A stretch of 64,000 nt of DNA, taken from positions 1 through 64,000 of the forward strand of contig CACFVO010000003.1 in NCBI GenBank assembly GCA_902569785.1, given 5' to 3'. Below, piece by piece: positions 1-8,557 of the stretch. How positions within the stretch are numbered: the first letter of the stretch is position 1; every line of letters starts with the position of its first letter. Below the pieces are notes generated by a model. The model was not told where the DNA came from and ran no database searches. It was given only the letters and a program-made list of their open reading frames with translations. Source of the DNA: an uncultured Pelagibacteraceae bacterium (lineage in GTDB: Bacteria; Pseudomonadota; Alphaproteobacteria; Pelagibacterales; Pelagibacteraceae). Made by a program: the position numbers and the translations under genes.

Positions 1-759
1 GCACATCATAAATTATCTTGTAAAGAAAGATTTGAAACTTTTTTTGATAACAAACAATATGAATTAGTCAAAACGCCATTACCAAAAGATGACCCTTTGA
101 AATTTGAGGATAATAAGAAATATACAGATAGATTAAAATCGGCAAGAAAAGTTACTCAGCAGGATGATGCCGTTGCAATAGCTAAAGGTAAAGTTAGAAA
201 TATTAACGTTATAGTAGGTGCTCAAGATTTTAGATTCATTGGTGGATCTTTTGGTGCTGCCTCTGGAGAGGCGTTCATTGCAGGCATTCAACATTCTATA
301 GAAAACAATATGCCATTTATTTTTTTTAGTTGCAGTGGTGGCCAAAGGATGATGGAGTCATCCATTGCTTTAATGCAAATGTCTAGAACAACATTGGCAG
401 TGAACGAATTAAAGAAAAAAAATATTCCTTATATAGTTGTTTTAACAAATCCTACAACTGGAGGGGTAACAGCTTCTTGGGCTATGTTAGGAGACATTTT
501 AATTGCAGAACCTAAAGCGACTATTGGTTTTGCTGGAAGACGAGTAATTCAGGACACAGTAAGAGAAACTTTACCAGAAGAATTTCAGACAGCAGAATAT
601 GTAAAAGATCATGGCGGTATTGACCTTGTGGTTGAAAGAAAATATTTAAACTCAACCATAGGAACTTTACTAAATGTATTGTTGAAAAAAGCAGAGGCTC
701 AGGATAAAAATGAGTCATCTAATGTCACAATCGATCAATCTTTACAATCAGCTAGCTAA
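1..759 (+). CDS. accD: Acetyl-CoA carboxylase carboxyltransferase subunit beta, 5'-truncated by window edge
   Basis: Frame 1 is open from base 1 (AHHKLSCKERFETFFDN...), continuing into the listed ORF; GGSFGAASGEAFIAGIQHSIENNMPFIFFSCSGGQRMMES and TNPTTGGVTASWAMLGDI are carboxyltransferase motifs. Confidence 0.95.
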   Translation, partial: AHHKLSCKERFETFFDNKQYELVKTPLPKDDPLKFEDNKKYTDRLKSARKVTQQDDAVAIAKGKVRNINVIVGAQDFRFIGGSFGAASGEAFIAGIQHSIENNMPFIFFSCSGGQRMMESSIALMQMSRTTLAVNELKKKNIPYIVVLTNPTTGGVTASWAMLGDILIAEPKATIGFAGRRVIQDTVRETLPEEFQTAEYVKDHGGIDLVVERKYLNSTIGTLLNVLLKKAEAQDKNESSNVTIDQSLQSAS

Positions 760-1984
760 TCATAAGCTTTTTAATAAAACAGTTAATTTCGATCTCAAAA
801 GAATTAAATTAGCCTTAAAAAAATTAGACCACCCTGAGAAAAAACTAACTAATGTTATCCAAATAATAGGAAGTGACGGAAAATTTAGTGTACTCACTGC
901 GTTGAAGTTTTTTATAGAAGGTAACAAACAAACTGTCTCTACACATGTTTCGCCAAGTCTAAGAGATATTAGAGAAAGATTCTGGATGGGTAAAGATTAC
1001 TTAACTCATGCTGAAATCAAAAAAACAATCAAGATTATTGAAAAATTAAGAATACCATTAACTGTCTATGAAGTTCTTACATTAATTTTCATAATTAATG
1101 CCTCTCAAAAGAAGAATGACTATTGCATACAAGAAGCGGGGGCTTTATGGAGACTAGACTCAAATAATGTAATTGATTTTCCCCTGAAACAAATAGTAGT
1201 TAATATAAATAAACAACACTTAAATTTCCTTAGAAGAAAAACTTTAGATGAAGTTATCAAACAGAAAGTTGGTTTTTTAAGTCAATTTACTGATATTCAT
1301 ATTGGAAAACAAAAACCGAATGTTTTGAAGAAAATAAAACGATTATTAAAAAATAATAACAGCCAAATCAAATACTCGAGTTCTTGGAAGCTCATAAAGT
1401 TAAGAAATCATTTCTTTTACAAAGATAATAAAATAAAGATAAAATTAAATACAAAATATATACATTCAAAAGGTCTATTAGAGAATTTATGTTTGGCTAT
1501 AAACATTGCTTTAGATCTAAAAATTAATAAGGAAGTAATAGTTAAAGTGATTCCTAAAATTAGGTATCCAGCAAGGATTGACTATCTGAATAATGGTAAA
1601 CTAAGTAAAAAGATATTTAAAAATGAAAGAATCTTAATAGACGGGTGTCACTCAGAAACTAGTGGTCAAAATCTATATAACTACCTTAAAACTCTTAAAG
1701 TTCCAATTTATGGTATTTGGGCGATGACAAAAAATAAAGATCCAGATAGGTTTATAAAACAATTCAAAGGAATATTTAAAAAGATTATAACTATACCTAT
1801 AGAAAATGAATCTGCTACCTTATCAAATAAATTATTATTAAAAATAGCAAAAAAAAATAATTATGATTCAGAAACTTCTAAAAGTTTTGAAGAGTCGTTG
1901 AAAAAAATTACCTCAAAAGAAGAAAAAGTAATTTGTTGTTTTGGTAGTTTGTATTTTGCAGGAAATATTCTTAATAAAAATTAA
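710..1984 (+). CDS. folC: Divergent folylpolyglutamate/dihydrofolate synthase (Mur ligase family)
   Basis: Position after accD and before trxA; degenerate motifs IIGSDGKFSV (P-loop), EAGALWRLDSNNVI, LIDGCHSETSGQNL, CCFGSLYFAGNIL. Confidence 0.8.
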   Translation: MSHLMSQSINLYNQLANHKLFNKTVNFDLKRIKLALKKLDHPEKKLTNVIQIIGSDGKFSVLTALKFFIEGNKQTVSTHVSPSLRDIRERFWMGKDYLTHAEIKKTIKIIEKLRIPLTVYEVLTLIFIINASQKKNDYCIQEAGALWRLDSNNVIDFPLKQIVVNINKQHLNFLRRKTLDEVIKQKVGFLSQFTDIHIGKQKPNVLKKIKRLLKNNNSQIKYSSSWKLIKLRNHFFYKDNKIKIKLNTKYIHSKGLLENLCLAINIALDLKINKEVIVKVIPKIRYPARIDYLNNGKLSKKIFKNERILIDGCHSETSGQNLYNYLKTLKVPIYGIWAMTKNKDPDRFIKQFKGIFKKIITIPIENESATLSNKLLLKIAKKNNYDSETSKSFEESLKKITSKEEKVICCFGSLYFAGNILNKN

Positions 1985-2298
1985 ATTTTATTTTTCTTAA
2001 GAAAGTCAACAAGGTCAGCTTTATTTGTAGCACCAACTTTAATAGCTTTTTGTTCACCATTAACAAAAAGAATCATAGTTGGAATTCCTTTCACAGAAAA
2101 TTGCGTTGGAACATTTGGTTCTTCGTCAATATTATGCTTTGCTATTGTAACATCTTTCATCTCGTTAGAAATTTCTTCTAGAATCGGAGAAATCTGAACA
2201 CAAGGTCCGCACCATGGTGCCCAAAAATCTAAATATAAATTCTTATGTTCTTTTTTAAGTTTTTCAAAAGTTTCATCTGTTGATTTAATAGTTGCCAT
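1981..2298 (-). CDS. trxA: Thioredoxin
   Basis: FWAPWCGPCVQISPILEE active site, 105 aa. Confidence 0.95.
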   Translation of the reverse strand: MATIKSTDETFEKLKKEHKNLYLDFWAPWCGPCVQISPILEEISNEMKDVTIAKHNIDEEPNVPTQFSVKGIPTMILFVNGEQKAIKVGATNKADLVDFLKKNKI

Positions 2299-2332
2299 AC
2301 ATCTTTAATAAATAATTTTAATTTAAAGTCAA

Positions 2333-3754
2333 CTAAACAGAAGAGTAAAATTTTTCTAAATCTTCAACGTATGCGTTAATTTCATTGAGGATGACTAGCT
2401 TTTCAGGTTGTTCTTCTTTTTCGAATTTAGCTCTAAGAGTATCTATTTCCGAATAAGTTCTTGGAATTGTATTCCATTTTTCATTATTTGTGCTTAGCAG
2501 TTTTTTAGCTATGTCCTTATGAATTAAATTATACTCTGTCTTACTCAAAATTTCAGGCTTTTCAATATAAAGAAGTTTTTTTCCAAAATGTTGAAGTCTT
2601 TCGTCTTTAAATTTAGTTAGAACTGATAATTTTTTGTTCCAATCTGCCCTATGAAATTCAGGCATTATCTTATTGTCTTCATTAGAAGTAAACTTAGTAT
2701 AAATGCTTTCTTCGCTATATAAATCCTCCTGGGATTTAGATTGTTCTTTTTCTTCAATTTCAAAACGCTTTATAGATGCAATTTTTTCTGCAAATTCTTT
2801 ATTATCTTTCACAAGTTTAGCTCTTGATTCCAATTTGGCTGTTCCAATCATTTTATATTCATCAAATTTATCACCGTAAGATGGGTTCATTATAACAGGA
2901 TGCTTATTGTGTCTTACAGTTCTTATAAATTTCGGTTGTTTTTTCATAGCTACTGTAAGTTCTTGAATTGGCATTTTTAAATAAATGTTGGGATCATGTC
3001 TTAAATCGAAGCATAATGGCCATTGGTATTGAGGATGTTGGCAAATAAAAGTTTGAACATAAGGTCTGCTTTTTCCGTAAAAATATTCATTAGTACAAAA
3101 TAGTAACTCTTTCTGGATCAATTTTAATGTTTGGTTTTTATCCAAAGTTAACAAACTAGCTTTCCAAACATTGGGTGCTTTATTAGCGATTAACTTAGCT
3201 ATACCAACTGTAGCCATGACATCTCCTATTGCACTGTGGGCATCTCCATGATCAATTCCATTTAAAGGCGCCATTTGATCCAATTTGTAAACATCATTGC
3301 CTTTCTCATTTACTGAATTTTTAAGTGTATTTGGGTAATAGAGATTTGCAGCACGGGCAAGACTTAAGACGTCTCCCCTTGTATTGCCGTTAGTACTAGT
3401 AATGTATGGATATTCTAAAGTTTGAAAAAGAGTAGACCTTAAAAATTCTTCGTCAAATTCAATGCTGTTGAATCCAATATAAGTAGCTTTTCCCCAACGT
3501 TGTAGAGTTTCAACAAAACTTCTTATCATTTGATAGTGTGAGAGATTAGAGTTCTTTAACATTTTCGGTGAAGTTTTGTTTACTATCAAAGCCATTGCTT
3601 CAGGAATAATTCCTGGATTTAATCTACATCTTGCATCAAAACGATCTAATTCCTCTAAATTATCATTTGTTAGCACTGCCCCGATTTGGATGATCTGACC
3701 CCAAAATTTATTAGATGAGCTGGTCTCAAAATCATAAAAGACAAAATTTGACAT
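2333..3754 (-). CDS. sbcB: Exodeoxyribonuclease I
   Basis: DEDD exonuclease N-terminus FVFYDFETSSSNKFWGQIIQIGAV, GFNSIEFDEEFLR, HSAIGDVMATVGIAKLI; full-length ExoI architecture. Confidence 0.9.
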   Translation of the reverse strand: MSNFVFYDFETSSSNKFWGQIIQIGAVLTNDNLEELDRFDARCRLNPGIIPEAMALIVNKTSPKMLKNSNLSHYQMIRSFVETLQRWGKATYIGFNSIEFDEEFLRSTLFQTLEYPYITSTNGNTRGDVLSLARAANLYYPNTLKNSVNEKGNDVYKLDQMAPLNGIDHGDAHSAIGDVMATVGIAKLIANKAPNVWKASLLTLDKNQTLKLIQKELLFCTNEYFYGKSRPYVQTFICQHPQYQWPLCFDLRHDPNIYLKMPIQELTVAMKKQPKFIRTVRHNKHPVIMNPSYGDKFDEYKMIGTAKLESRAKLVKDNKEFAEKIASIKRFEIEEKEQSKSQEDLYSEESIYTKFTSNEDNKIMPEFHRADWNKKLSVLTKFKDERLQHFGKKLLYIEKPEILSKTEYNLIHKDIAKKLLSTNNEKWNTIPRTYSEIDTLRAKFEKEEQPEKLVILNEINAYVEDLEKFYSSV

Positions 3755-3760
3755 ATTGAT

Positions 3761-4789
3761 TTACTTTAAAACTTTTATCTTTTCAGGATTTTCTTTCAGC
3801 GAGTCTTTTATTTGTTCAGGATCTTTTATGTTTCCAAGCGTATTCATTATTGATCTAGCATCTCTACCAAAACCATCGGTGGCAGTCATAGCTTGTTCTA
3901 ACTTCTTTCTAAGATCTTTAATTCCATCGAAATGCTTTTCAAATCTCGAACTAATATTTCTCAAATCACTATAAATTTGTGTTGCATGTTGCTGAACTTT
4001 TAATGTTTGAAATCCTAAATGATAAGATTGTAACAAGGCAGATAAAGTATTAGGGCCTGAAACCGTAACCTTATATTTTATTCTAAGTTCTTGTAATAAT
4101 AATTCTTTTGTTTTTGGATCTCTATAGCTTGAGAGTTCAGAGAACAGTCCTTCAGTTGGAACATAAACAATTGCAAAATCAGTGCTTTTAGGTGGAGCTA
4201 TATATTTTGCTTGAACTGTTTTAGCTTTTAGTCTGAAAGCTGCTGCCAAATCTTTTCTTGCTTCTGCTTGAGCCTCTTTATCATTAGCATTATAGGCATC
4301 ATCAATCGCTTTATATTTTTCGACAGGCCAATGACTATCAATAGGTAATAAAACATCTTGAAGCTTTATAGCAAATTCAACTGTCTCAGATGTATCATCT
4401 TTCATTTTTGCATTAGCTATAAATTGTGATGCGGGTAATAAGTCTTTTAGAAGAGCACCTAATCCAAATTCTGCAAGTGTTCCATATGTTTTTACACCAC
4501 TTAAAATTCTACTAAAATTATCTTGGCTTTTATTTAATTCACTGACTTGTTGATTAAATATAGAAACTTTTTCATCAACTTTGGTTAGAGCTCCAGTCAT
4601 ATCTTTTGCAATCTCTTTGCTCATAGAACCAAAAGATTGGCTGAAAGAATTTTTTAAAGAATTTACTTCGTCTTTAAATATTTGCTCATTATTTTTTTCT
4701 TCAGGCTGTTTACGTTTTAATAATATTATTAAAACAAATAAATTGACGCCTAACAGAAGCAATATAACTACACTTACTATCGAATCCAT
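3761..4789 (-). CDS. rmuC: DNA recombination protein RmuC
   Basis: N-terminal TM plus coiled coil, then GTLAEFGLGALLKDLLP, FAIKLQ, VYVPTEGLFSEL, RKKLEQAMTA typical of RmuC. Confidence 0.88.
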   Translation of the reverse strand: MDSIVSVVILLLLGVNLFVLIILLKRKQPEEKNNEQIFKDEVNSLKNSFSQSFGSMSKEIAKDMTGALTKVDEKVSIFNQQVSELNKSQDNFSRILSGVKTYGTLAEFGLGALLKDLLPASQFIANAKMKDDTSETVEFAIKLQDVLLPIDSHWPVEKYKAIDDAYNANDKEAQAEARKDLAAAFRLKAKTVQAKYIAPPKSTDFAIVYVPTEGLFSELSSYRDPKTKELLLQELRIKYKVTVSGPNTLSALLQSYHLGFQTLKVQQHATQIYSDLRNISSRFEKHFDGIKDLRKKLEQAMTATDGFGRDARSIMNTLGNIKDPEQIKDSLKENPEKIKVLK

Positions 4790-4806
4790 AATACATTATA
4801 TAACAT

Positions 4807-5895
4807 TTAATTATTTAATGCTTTTTTATTTGCTAAAGAACCACATGACGCATTAATATCTCTGCCTCTGCTTCTTCTAAACAAAGAGAGAAATCCTGCA
4901 TCTTGTATAGTCTTTGAAAATTTATCAATACTCTCTTGAGTTGCTGCCTTAAAATTTTTGTTTGATAGAGGATTAAACTCAATCAAATTCAATTTTGAGG
5001 GAACTTTTTTCATAATCTTTATTAATTCTTTAGCGTGTTCATTTGTTAAGTTTTCATCTAAACATATCCACTCAATAAAAATTGGCAATTTTGTTTTTTC
5101 ATAATATTTTTTCAACTGAGGTATTAATGAATTAATCGAATACTTATCATTAATAGGCATTAACTCTGATCTATGTTTTGATATTGAGCTATGTAAACTC
5201 CATGCTAGATAAACATCTAATTCATTAGCTGCCCATTCAATAGCATCTATATTATCCTTTTTAATTCCAACACCTACAGTGCTAACTGTTATTCTTGTTC
5301 TTCCATATTCTAAACCATCCTTATTTTTTGAATTATCTATAGCAATTTTAACATTGTCTAAATTTAAAAAAGGAGATCCTTCGCCCATTAAAACTTGATT
5401 TGTAATCTTTTTTTGAGTGGACCAATCGTCAATATAATCCTTACATAAAATAATTTGAGAAATAATTTCCCCAGGAGATAAGTTTCTAACCAATTTTTTA
5501 GAAATTTGAGCGGTTGCACAAAATTCACAAGACAGGTAGCATCCCACTGAAACTGATAAGCAAATCGTATATCTGCTTTGTGCTTTATCTGGAATTAAAA
5601 CTGTTTCAACATTTCTTTTGTCTTGAAGTTCTAGAAGAAATTTGATTGTTCCATCTCTAGATTTTTGAATATCTATAATTTTTGGTTTATCCAAACTAAT
5701 CAAATTTTTAATTTTATTTCTTAACTCAATTCCAAATGTTGTTAGTTCATCAAAACTTTTTATATTTTTCTTGTAAACAGCATTAAAAAGCTGTTGGGAT
5801 CTCATTTTAGCTTTACCCGGCTCAACTTCTGCACATTCTACCAAAAATGCCTTAAGCTGATCAAAGTTTAAGTCATAGAAATTTTGTTTTTCCAT
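4807..5895 (-). CDS. rlmN: 23S rRNA (adenine2503-C2)-methyltransferase, radical SAM
   Basis: GCYLSCEFCATAQ (CxxxCxxC), NQVLMGEGSPFLNLDNV, STVGV, FRRSRGRDINASCGSL. Confidence 0.95.
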   Translation of the reverse strand: MEKQNFYDLNFDQLKAFLVECAEVEPGKAKMRSQQLFNAVYKKNIKSFDELTTFGIELRNKIKNLISLDKPKIIDIQKSRDGTIKFLLELQDKRNVETVLIPDKAQSRYTICLSVSVGCYLSCEFCATAQISKKLVRNLSPGEIISQIILCKDYIDDWSTQKKITNQVLMGEGSPFLNLDNVKIAIDNSKNKDGLEYGRTRITVSTVGVGIKKDNIDAIEWAANELDVYLAWSLHSSISKHRSELMPINDKYSINSLIPQLKKYYEKTKLPIFIEWICLDENLTNEHAKELIKIMKKVPSKLNLIEFNPLSNKNFKAATQESIDKFSKTIQDAGFLSLFRRSRGRDINASCGSLANKKALNN

Positions 5896-5914
5896 TTTAA
5901 AAATTATAAATCTT

Positions 5915-5938
5915 GAGAGGGGTTTTTAAACCCCTCTC
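5915..5938 (-). terminator. Intrinsic terminator hairpin downstream of the 63-aa gene
   Basis: GAGAGGGGTTT-TT-AAACCCCTCTC, 11-bp perfect inverted repeat, GC-rich against an AT-rich background. Confidence 0.8.
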
Positions 5939-5948
5939 TATATAAAAG

Positions 5949-6140
5949 TTAAATATTCTCTGGTGATTTTTTTAAATGCTTAAGAACTTTACCGGCATTA
6001 ATGCCCTCTTTAATTCTATATCCAGAAGTTCCATTAGCGTTAGCTTCTACTGCTTTTCTGGACTTTTGCATTTTGTTAAGAAATTCAGCCTGAGATTTGC
6101 TTCGGCTGAATTCATTTAACAATTTAGTGTGTCTACCCAT
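5949..6140 (-). CDS. Small basic protein of unknown function, 63 aa
   Basis: MGRHTKLLNEFSRSKSQAEFLNKMQKSRKAVEANANGTSGYRIKEGINAGKVLKHLKKSPENI; AAGGAGAG Shine-Dalgarno before ATG; dedicated terminator. Confidence 0.75.
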   Translation of the reverse strand: MGRHTKLLNEFSRSKSQAEFLNKMQKSRKAVEANANGTSGYRIKEGINAGKVLKHLKKSPENI

Positions 6141-6179
6141 TACACTCTCCTTGTTTTATATTATTCAACCTACTTTTAA

Positions 6180-6220
6180 CTCATGTAGATGAGCCACTTT
6201 CTTACCATGTGGATGGTAAG
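6180..6220 (-). promoter_or_regulatory. Tandem hairpins in the leader of the 63-aa gene (possible structured RNA)
   Basis: On the minus strand: CTTACCAT-CCAC-ATGGTAAG, linker AAAGTGG, CTCAT-CTAC-ATGAG; both stems perfect; loop CCAC is complementary to linker GTGG. Confidence 0.5.
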
Positions 6221-6262
6221 TGAATTATAATATATAAGTATTAAACTATCAATAGTTGTAAA

Positions 6263-6418
6263 ATGAATAATAAAACCTTAGGAATAATTGCAATAGTATT
6301 TGGAAGTCTAGTCCTATACAGCGAACAGGAATATGCTTGGATAATATCGGCAATATTTATTGGAATAGGAACTGGTATTTGGTTTTGGAAAGATAAAAAA
6401 AGCGATACAGAAAAATAA
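6263..6418 (+). CDS. Small membrane protein, 51 aa, unknown function
   Basis: ATG...TAA reads MNNKTLGIIAIVFGSLVLYSEQEYAWIISAIFIGIGTGIWFWKDKKSDTEK; ends 1 nt before the next ATG; two predicted hydrophobic segments. Confidence 0.6.
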   Translation: MNNKTLGIIAIVFGSLVLYSEQEYAWIISAIFIGIGTGIWFWKDKKSDTEK

Positions 6419-6419
6419 T

Positions 6420-6998
6420 ATGTCTAAACGAATTTTTGTTGTTTACGGTCATCATAATACAAAAAAATGTTTCAACCAGAAAATTAGAGACACTTTTATT
6501 TCTGAAGCTAAAAAATTAGGTCATGAAATTGATTTAATAAATTTACATGATGAAAAACCTATACCTTTTTACGATGGTTCAGAACCTAGTGAACAGATTT
6601 TAAATTATAGAAAAAGATTAGAAAATAGTGATGTGCTATTTATGATCTCACCATGCTACAATTTAAGGGCAACAGCTATTTTAGAAAATTGGATAGACCT
6701 TGTTCTCGCTCCTAAATGGTTTTTTGCTTTTAAAAGACTTGTTGGAAATTGGGGGTATCCTGTTGCTGGTGCGATGAAAGGCCGTCAGGCGATTATGTCG
6801 ATGAGTTATGGAGGTAACTGGTTTAGTATTCAAACCTGGTTTCAAAATATTCCTTTTAGAAGAATAAAAGCAGGAGTTCTTAAGCTTGGAGGCATGAAGA
6901 CAACTTATATAAGATTTTATGAAGTTTTACCTGGAATGACTGAGAAAAAATTTACAAATCATATGGAAAGAGTAAGAAAATTAGTAAAAAAATTATAA
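6420..6998 (+). CDS. NAD(P)H-quinone oxidoreductase-like flavodoxin-fold protein
   Basis: FVVYGHHNTKKCFNQKIRDTF, MISPCYNLRATAILENWIDLVLAPKWFFAFK, MSMSYGGNW; flavodoxin-like fold. Confidence 0.75.
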   Translation: MSKRIFVVYGHHNTKKCFNQKIRDTFISEAKKLGHEIDLINLHDEKPIPFYDGSEPSEQILNYRKRLENSDVLFMISPCYNLRATAILENWIDLVLAPKWFFAFKRLVGNWGYPVAGAMKGRQAIMSMSYGGNWFSIQTWFQNIPFRRIKAGVLKLGGMKTTYIRFYEVLPGMTEKKFTNHMERVRKLVKKL

Positions 6999-7007
6999 AT
7001 TCAATGA

Positions 7008-7118
7008 ATGTCTAAAAGGTATAGTGGTAAAAGCAACAAAGATAGAAGCTTTATGAAAAAAGCTAAACTCACTCTTAAAGAAAAAAGAAAACTTAAGAGA
7101 GAAAAGAAAAAGAAATAA
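7008..7118 (+). CDS. Very small lysine-rich peptide, 36 aa
   Basis: ATG...TAA reads MSKRYSGKSNKDRSFMKKAKLTLKEKRKLKREKKKK; stop overlaps the next start as TAATG; absent from the ORF track because of its length. Confidence 0.5.
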   Translation: MSKRYSGKSNKDRSFMKKAKLTLKEKRKLKREKKKK

Positions 7119-7744
7119 TGTGTGGAAGGTACGTAATCTCTAAACCTGTTAGTAAAACAATTGATCTTGTTAAAACTAATATTAAAGTTGAGGATACAGA
7201 CAATTATAATGCTCATCCTTCACAAAAACTACCTATTATAAAATCATATACAAACGGAAAAGCACTTGAATTATGTGAGTGGGGGCTGGTGCCTGCTTGG
7301 TCTAAAAAACTTGATAAATTTTCTCCACTTATTAATGCAAGAAAAGAAACTCTTATGGAAAAAGTTACCTTTAAAAATTTAATACAGAATTCAAGATGTG
7401 TGGTGCCGGCTGATGGTTATTATGAGTGGAAACGAGAAGATAAAAATAAAATTCCTTATTATTTTACCAAAGAGGATGATAACATGATGTTTTTTGCAGC
7501 TATTCACCAAAACAATCAATTTTGCATAATAACAAGAGAAGCTACAGAAAAAATTAACACCATTCATCATAGAGAGCCTTTGATTATTAATCAAAGTCAG
7601 ATTAATAATTATTTAAATGTTAAAAAAGAAGCTATGGAAATCTTGAATTCTATTAAACCACCTAATTTAAAATTTCATGAAATATCAAAAGATGTAAATA
7701 ATCCTATCAATAATGACCCTGCTTTAATTAAACCCATAAATTAA
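7118..7744 (+). CDS. SOS response-associated peptidase (SRAP/YedK/HMCES family)
   Basis: MCGRYV start with catalytic Cys2, NARKETL, RCVVPADGYYEWKR, ITREATEKINTIHHREPLII. Confidence 0.93.
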   Translation: MCGRYVISKPVSKTIDLVKTNIKVEDTDNYNAHPSQKLPIIKSYTNGKALELCEWGLVPAWSKKLDKFSPLINARKETLMEKVTFKNLIQNSRCVVPADGYYEWKREDKNKIPYYFTKEDDNMMFFAAIHQNNQFCIITREATEKINTIHHREPLIINQSQINNYLNVKKEAMEILNSIKPPNLKFHEISKDVNNPINNDPALIKPIN

Positions 7745-8557
7745 ATGAGCGCTCTATCTATTACCCCAGGAAAAAACAATGTTGGTGCTTACATTAATAA
7801 TATTGATTTAAAAAAATTAGATCAAAATCAAAAAAAAGAAATAAAAGATACATTAGTAAGCTTTGGAGTTGTTTTTATAAAAAAACAAAATTTAGATCCT
7901 GCCTCTTATCAAAACTTTGCAAAATGTATTGGACAACCAGTTGTCTACCCTAGATTAAGAGGATTAGATAAAAAATTTCCCTTCATCAATGTAATTGAGA
8001 GAAAACCTAACGATAAAAATTTAAGTTTTGGTTCTAGTTGGCTACACCAGGATACAAGTTATTTAGCTAGTGATAGGCCTCGTTTCACCATGCTGATGGG
8101 AATAGAAATTCCTATCGGTCAGGGCAATACTATTTTTTCGTCTGGTTTTAACGCTTATGAAAAATTACCTTCCGAAATCAAAAATAAGATTAAAAATGCT
8201 ACTGGCATTTTTTCTTCAGCAGGCCCAATAGCAGTAACGAGAATCGAAAGAGAAAAAGAAATGGGAATTAAGTCTTCTGACAGTATGGAAGCTGAACATC
8301 CAATTGTAAAAATAGTGAACGGTAAAAAAACTTTATATGTTTCGCCAGGTCATTTAATGAAAATCAAAAATGTTGATGAAAAGGACTCAGATTACTTAAA
8401 AAAATATTTAATTGAACATGTCAACAAACAAGAATTTATTTTTTCTTACGAATGGTCAAAAGGTGATATTTGTCTTTGGGACAACTTAAGCATATTACAT
8501 ATGGCTAGTGAAATTAAAAACTGTAGAAGACTAATGCATCGTATTACAATTAAATAA
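7745..8557 (+). CDS. TauD/TfdA family Fe(II)/2-oxoglutarate dioxygenase
   Basis: SSWLHQDTSYL (HxD), DICLWDNLSILHMAS distal His, 270 aa. Confidence 0.88.
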   Translation: MSALSITPGKNNVGAYINNIDLKKLDQNQKKEIKDTLVSFGVVFIKKQNLDPASYQNFAKCIGQPVVYPRLRGLDKKFPFINVIERKPNDKNLSFGSSWLHQDTSYLASDRPRFTMLMGIEIPIGQGNTIFSSGFNAYEKLPSEIKNKIKNATGIFSSAGPIAVTRIEREKEMGIKSSDSMEAEHPIVKIVNGKKTLYVSPGHLMKIKNVDEKDSDYLKKYLIEHVNKQEFIFSYEWSKGDICLWDNLSILHMASEIKNCRRLMHRITIK

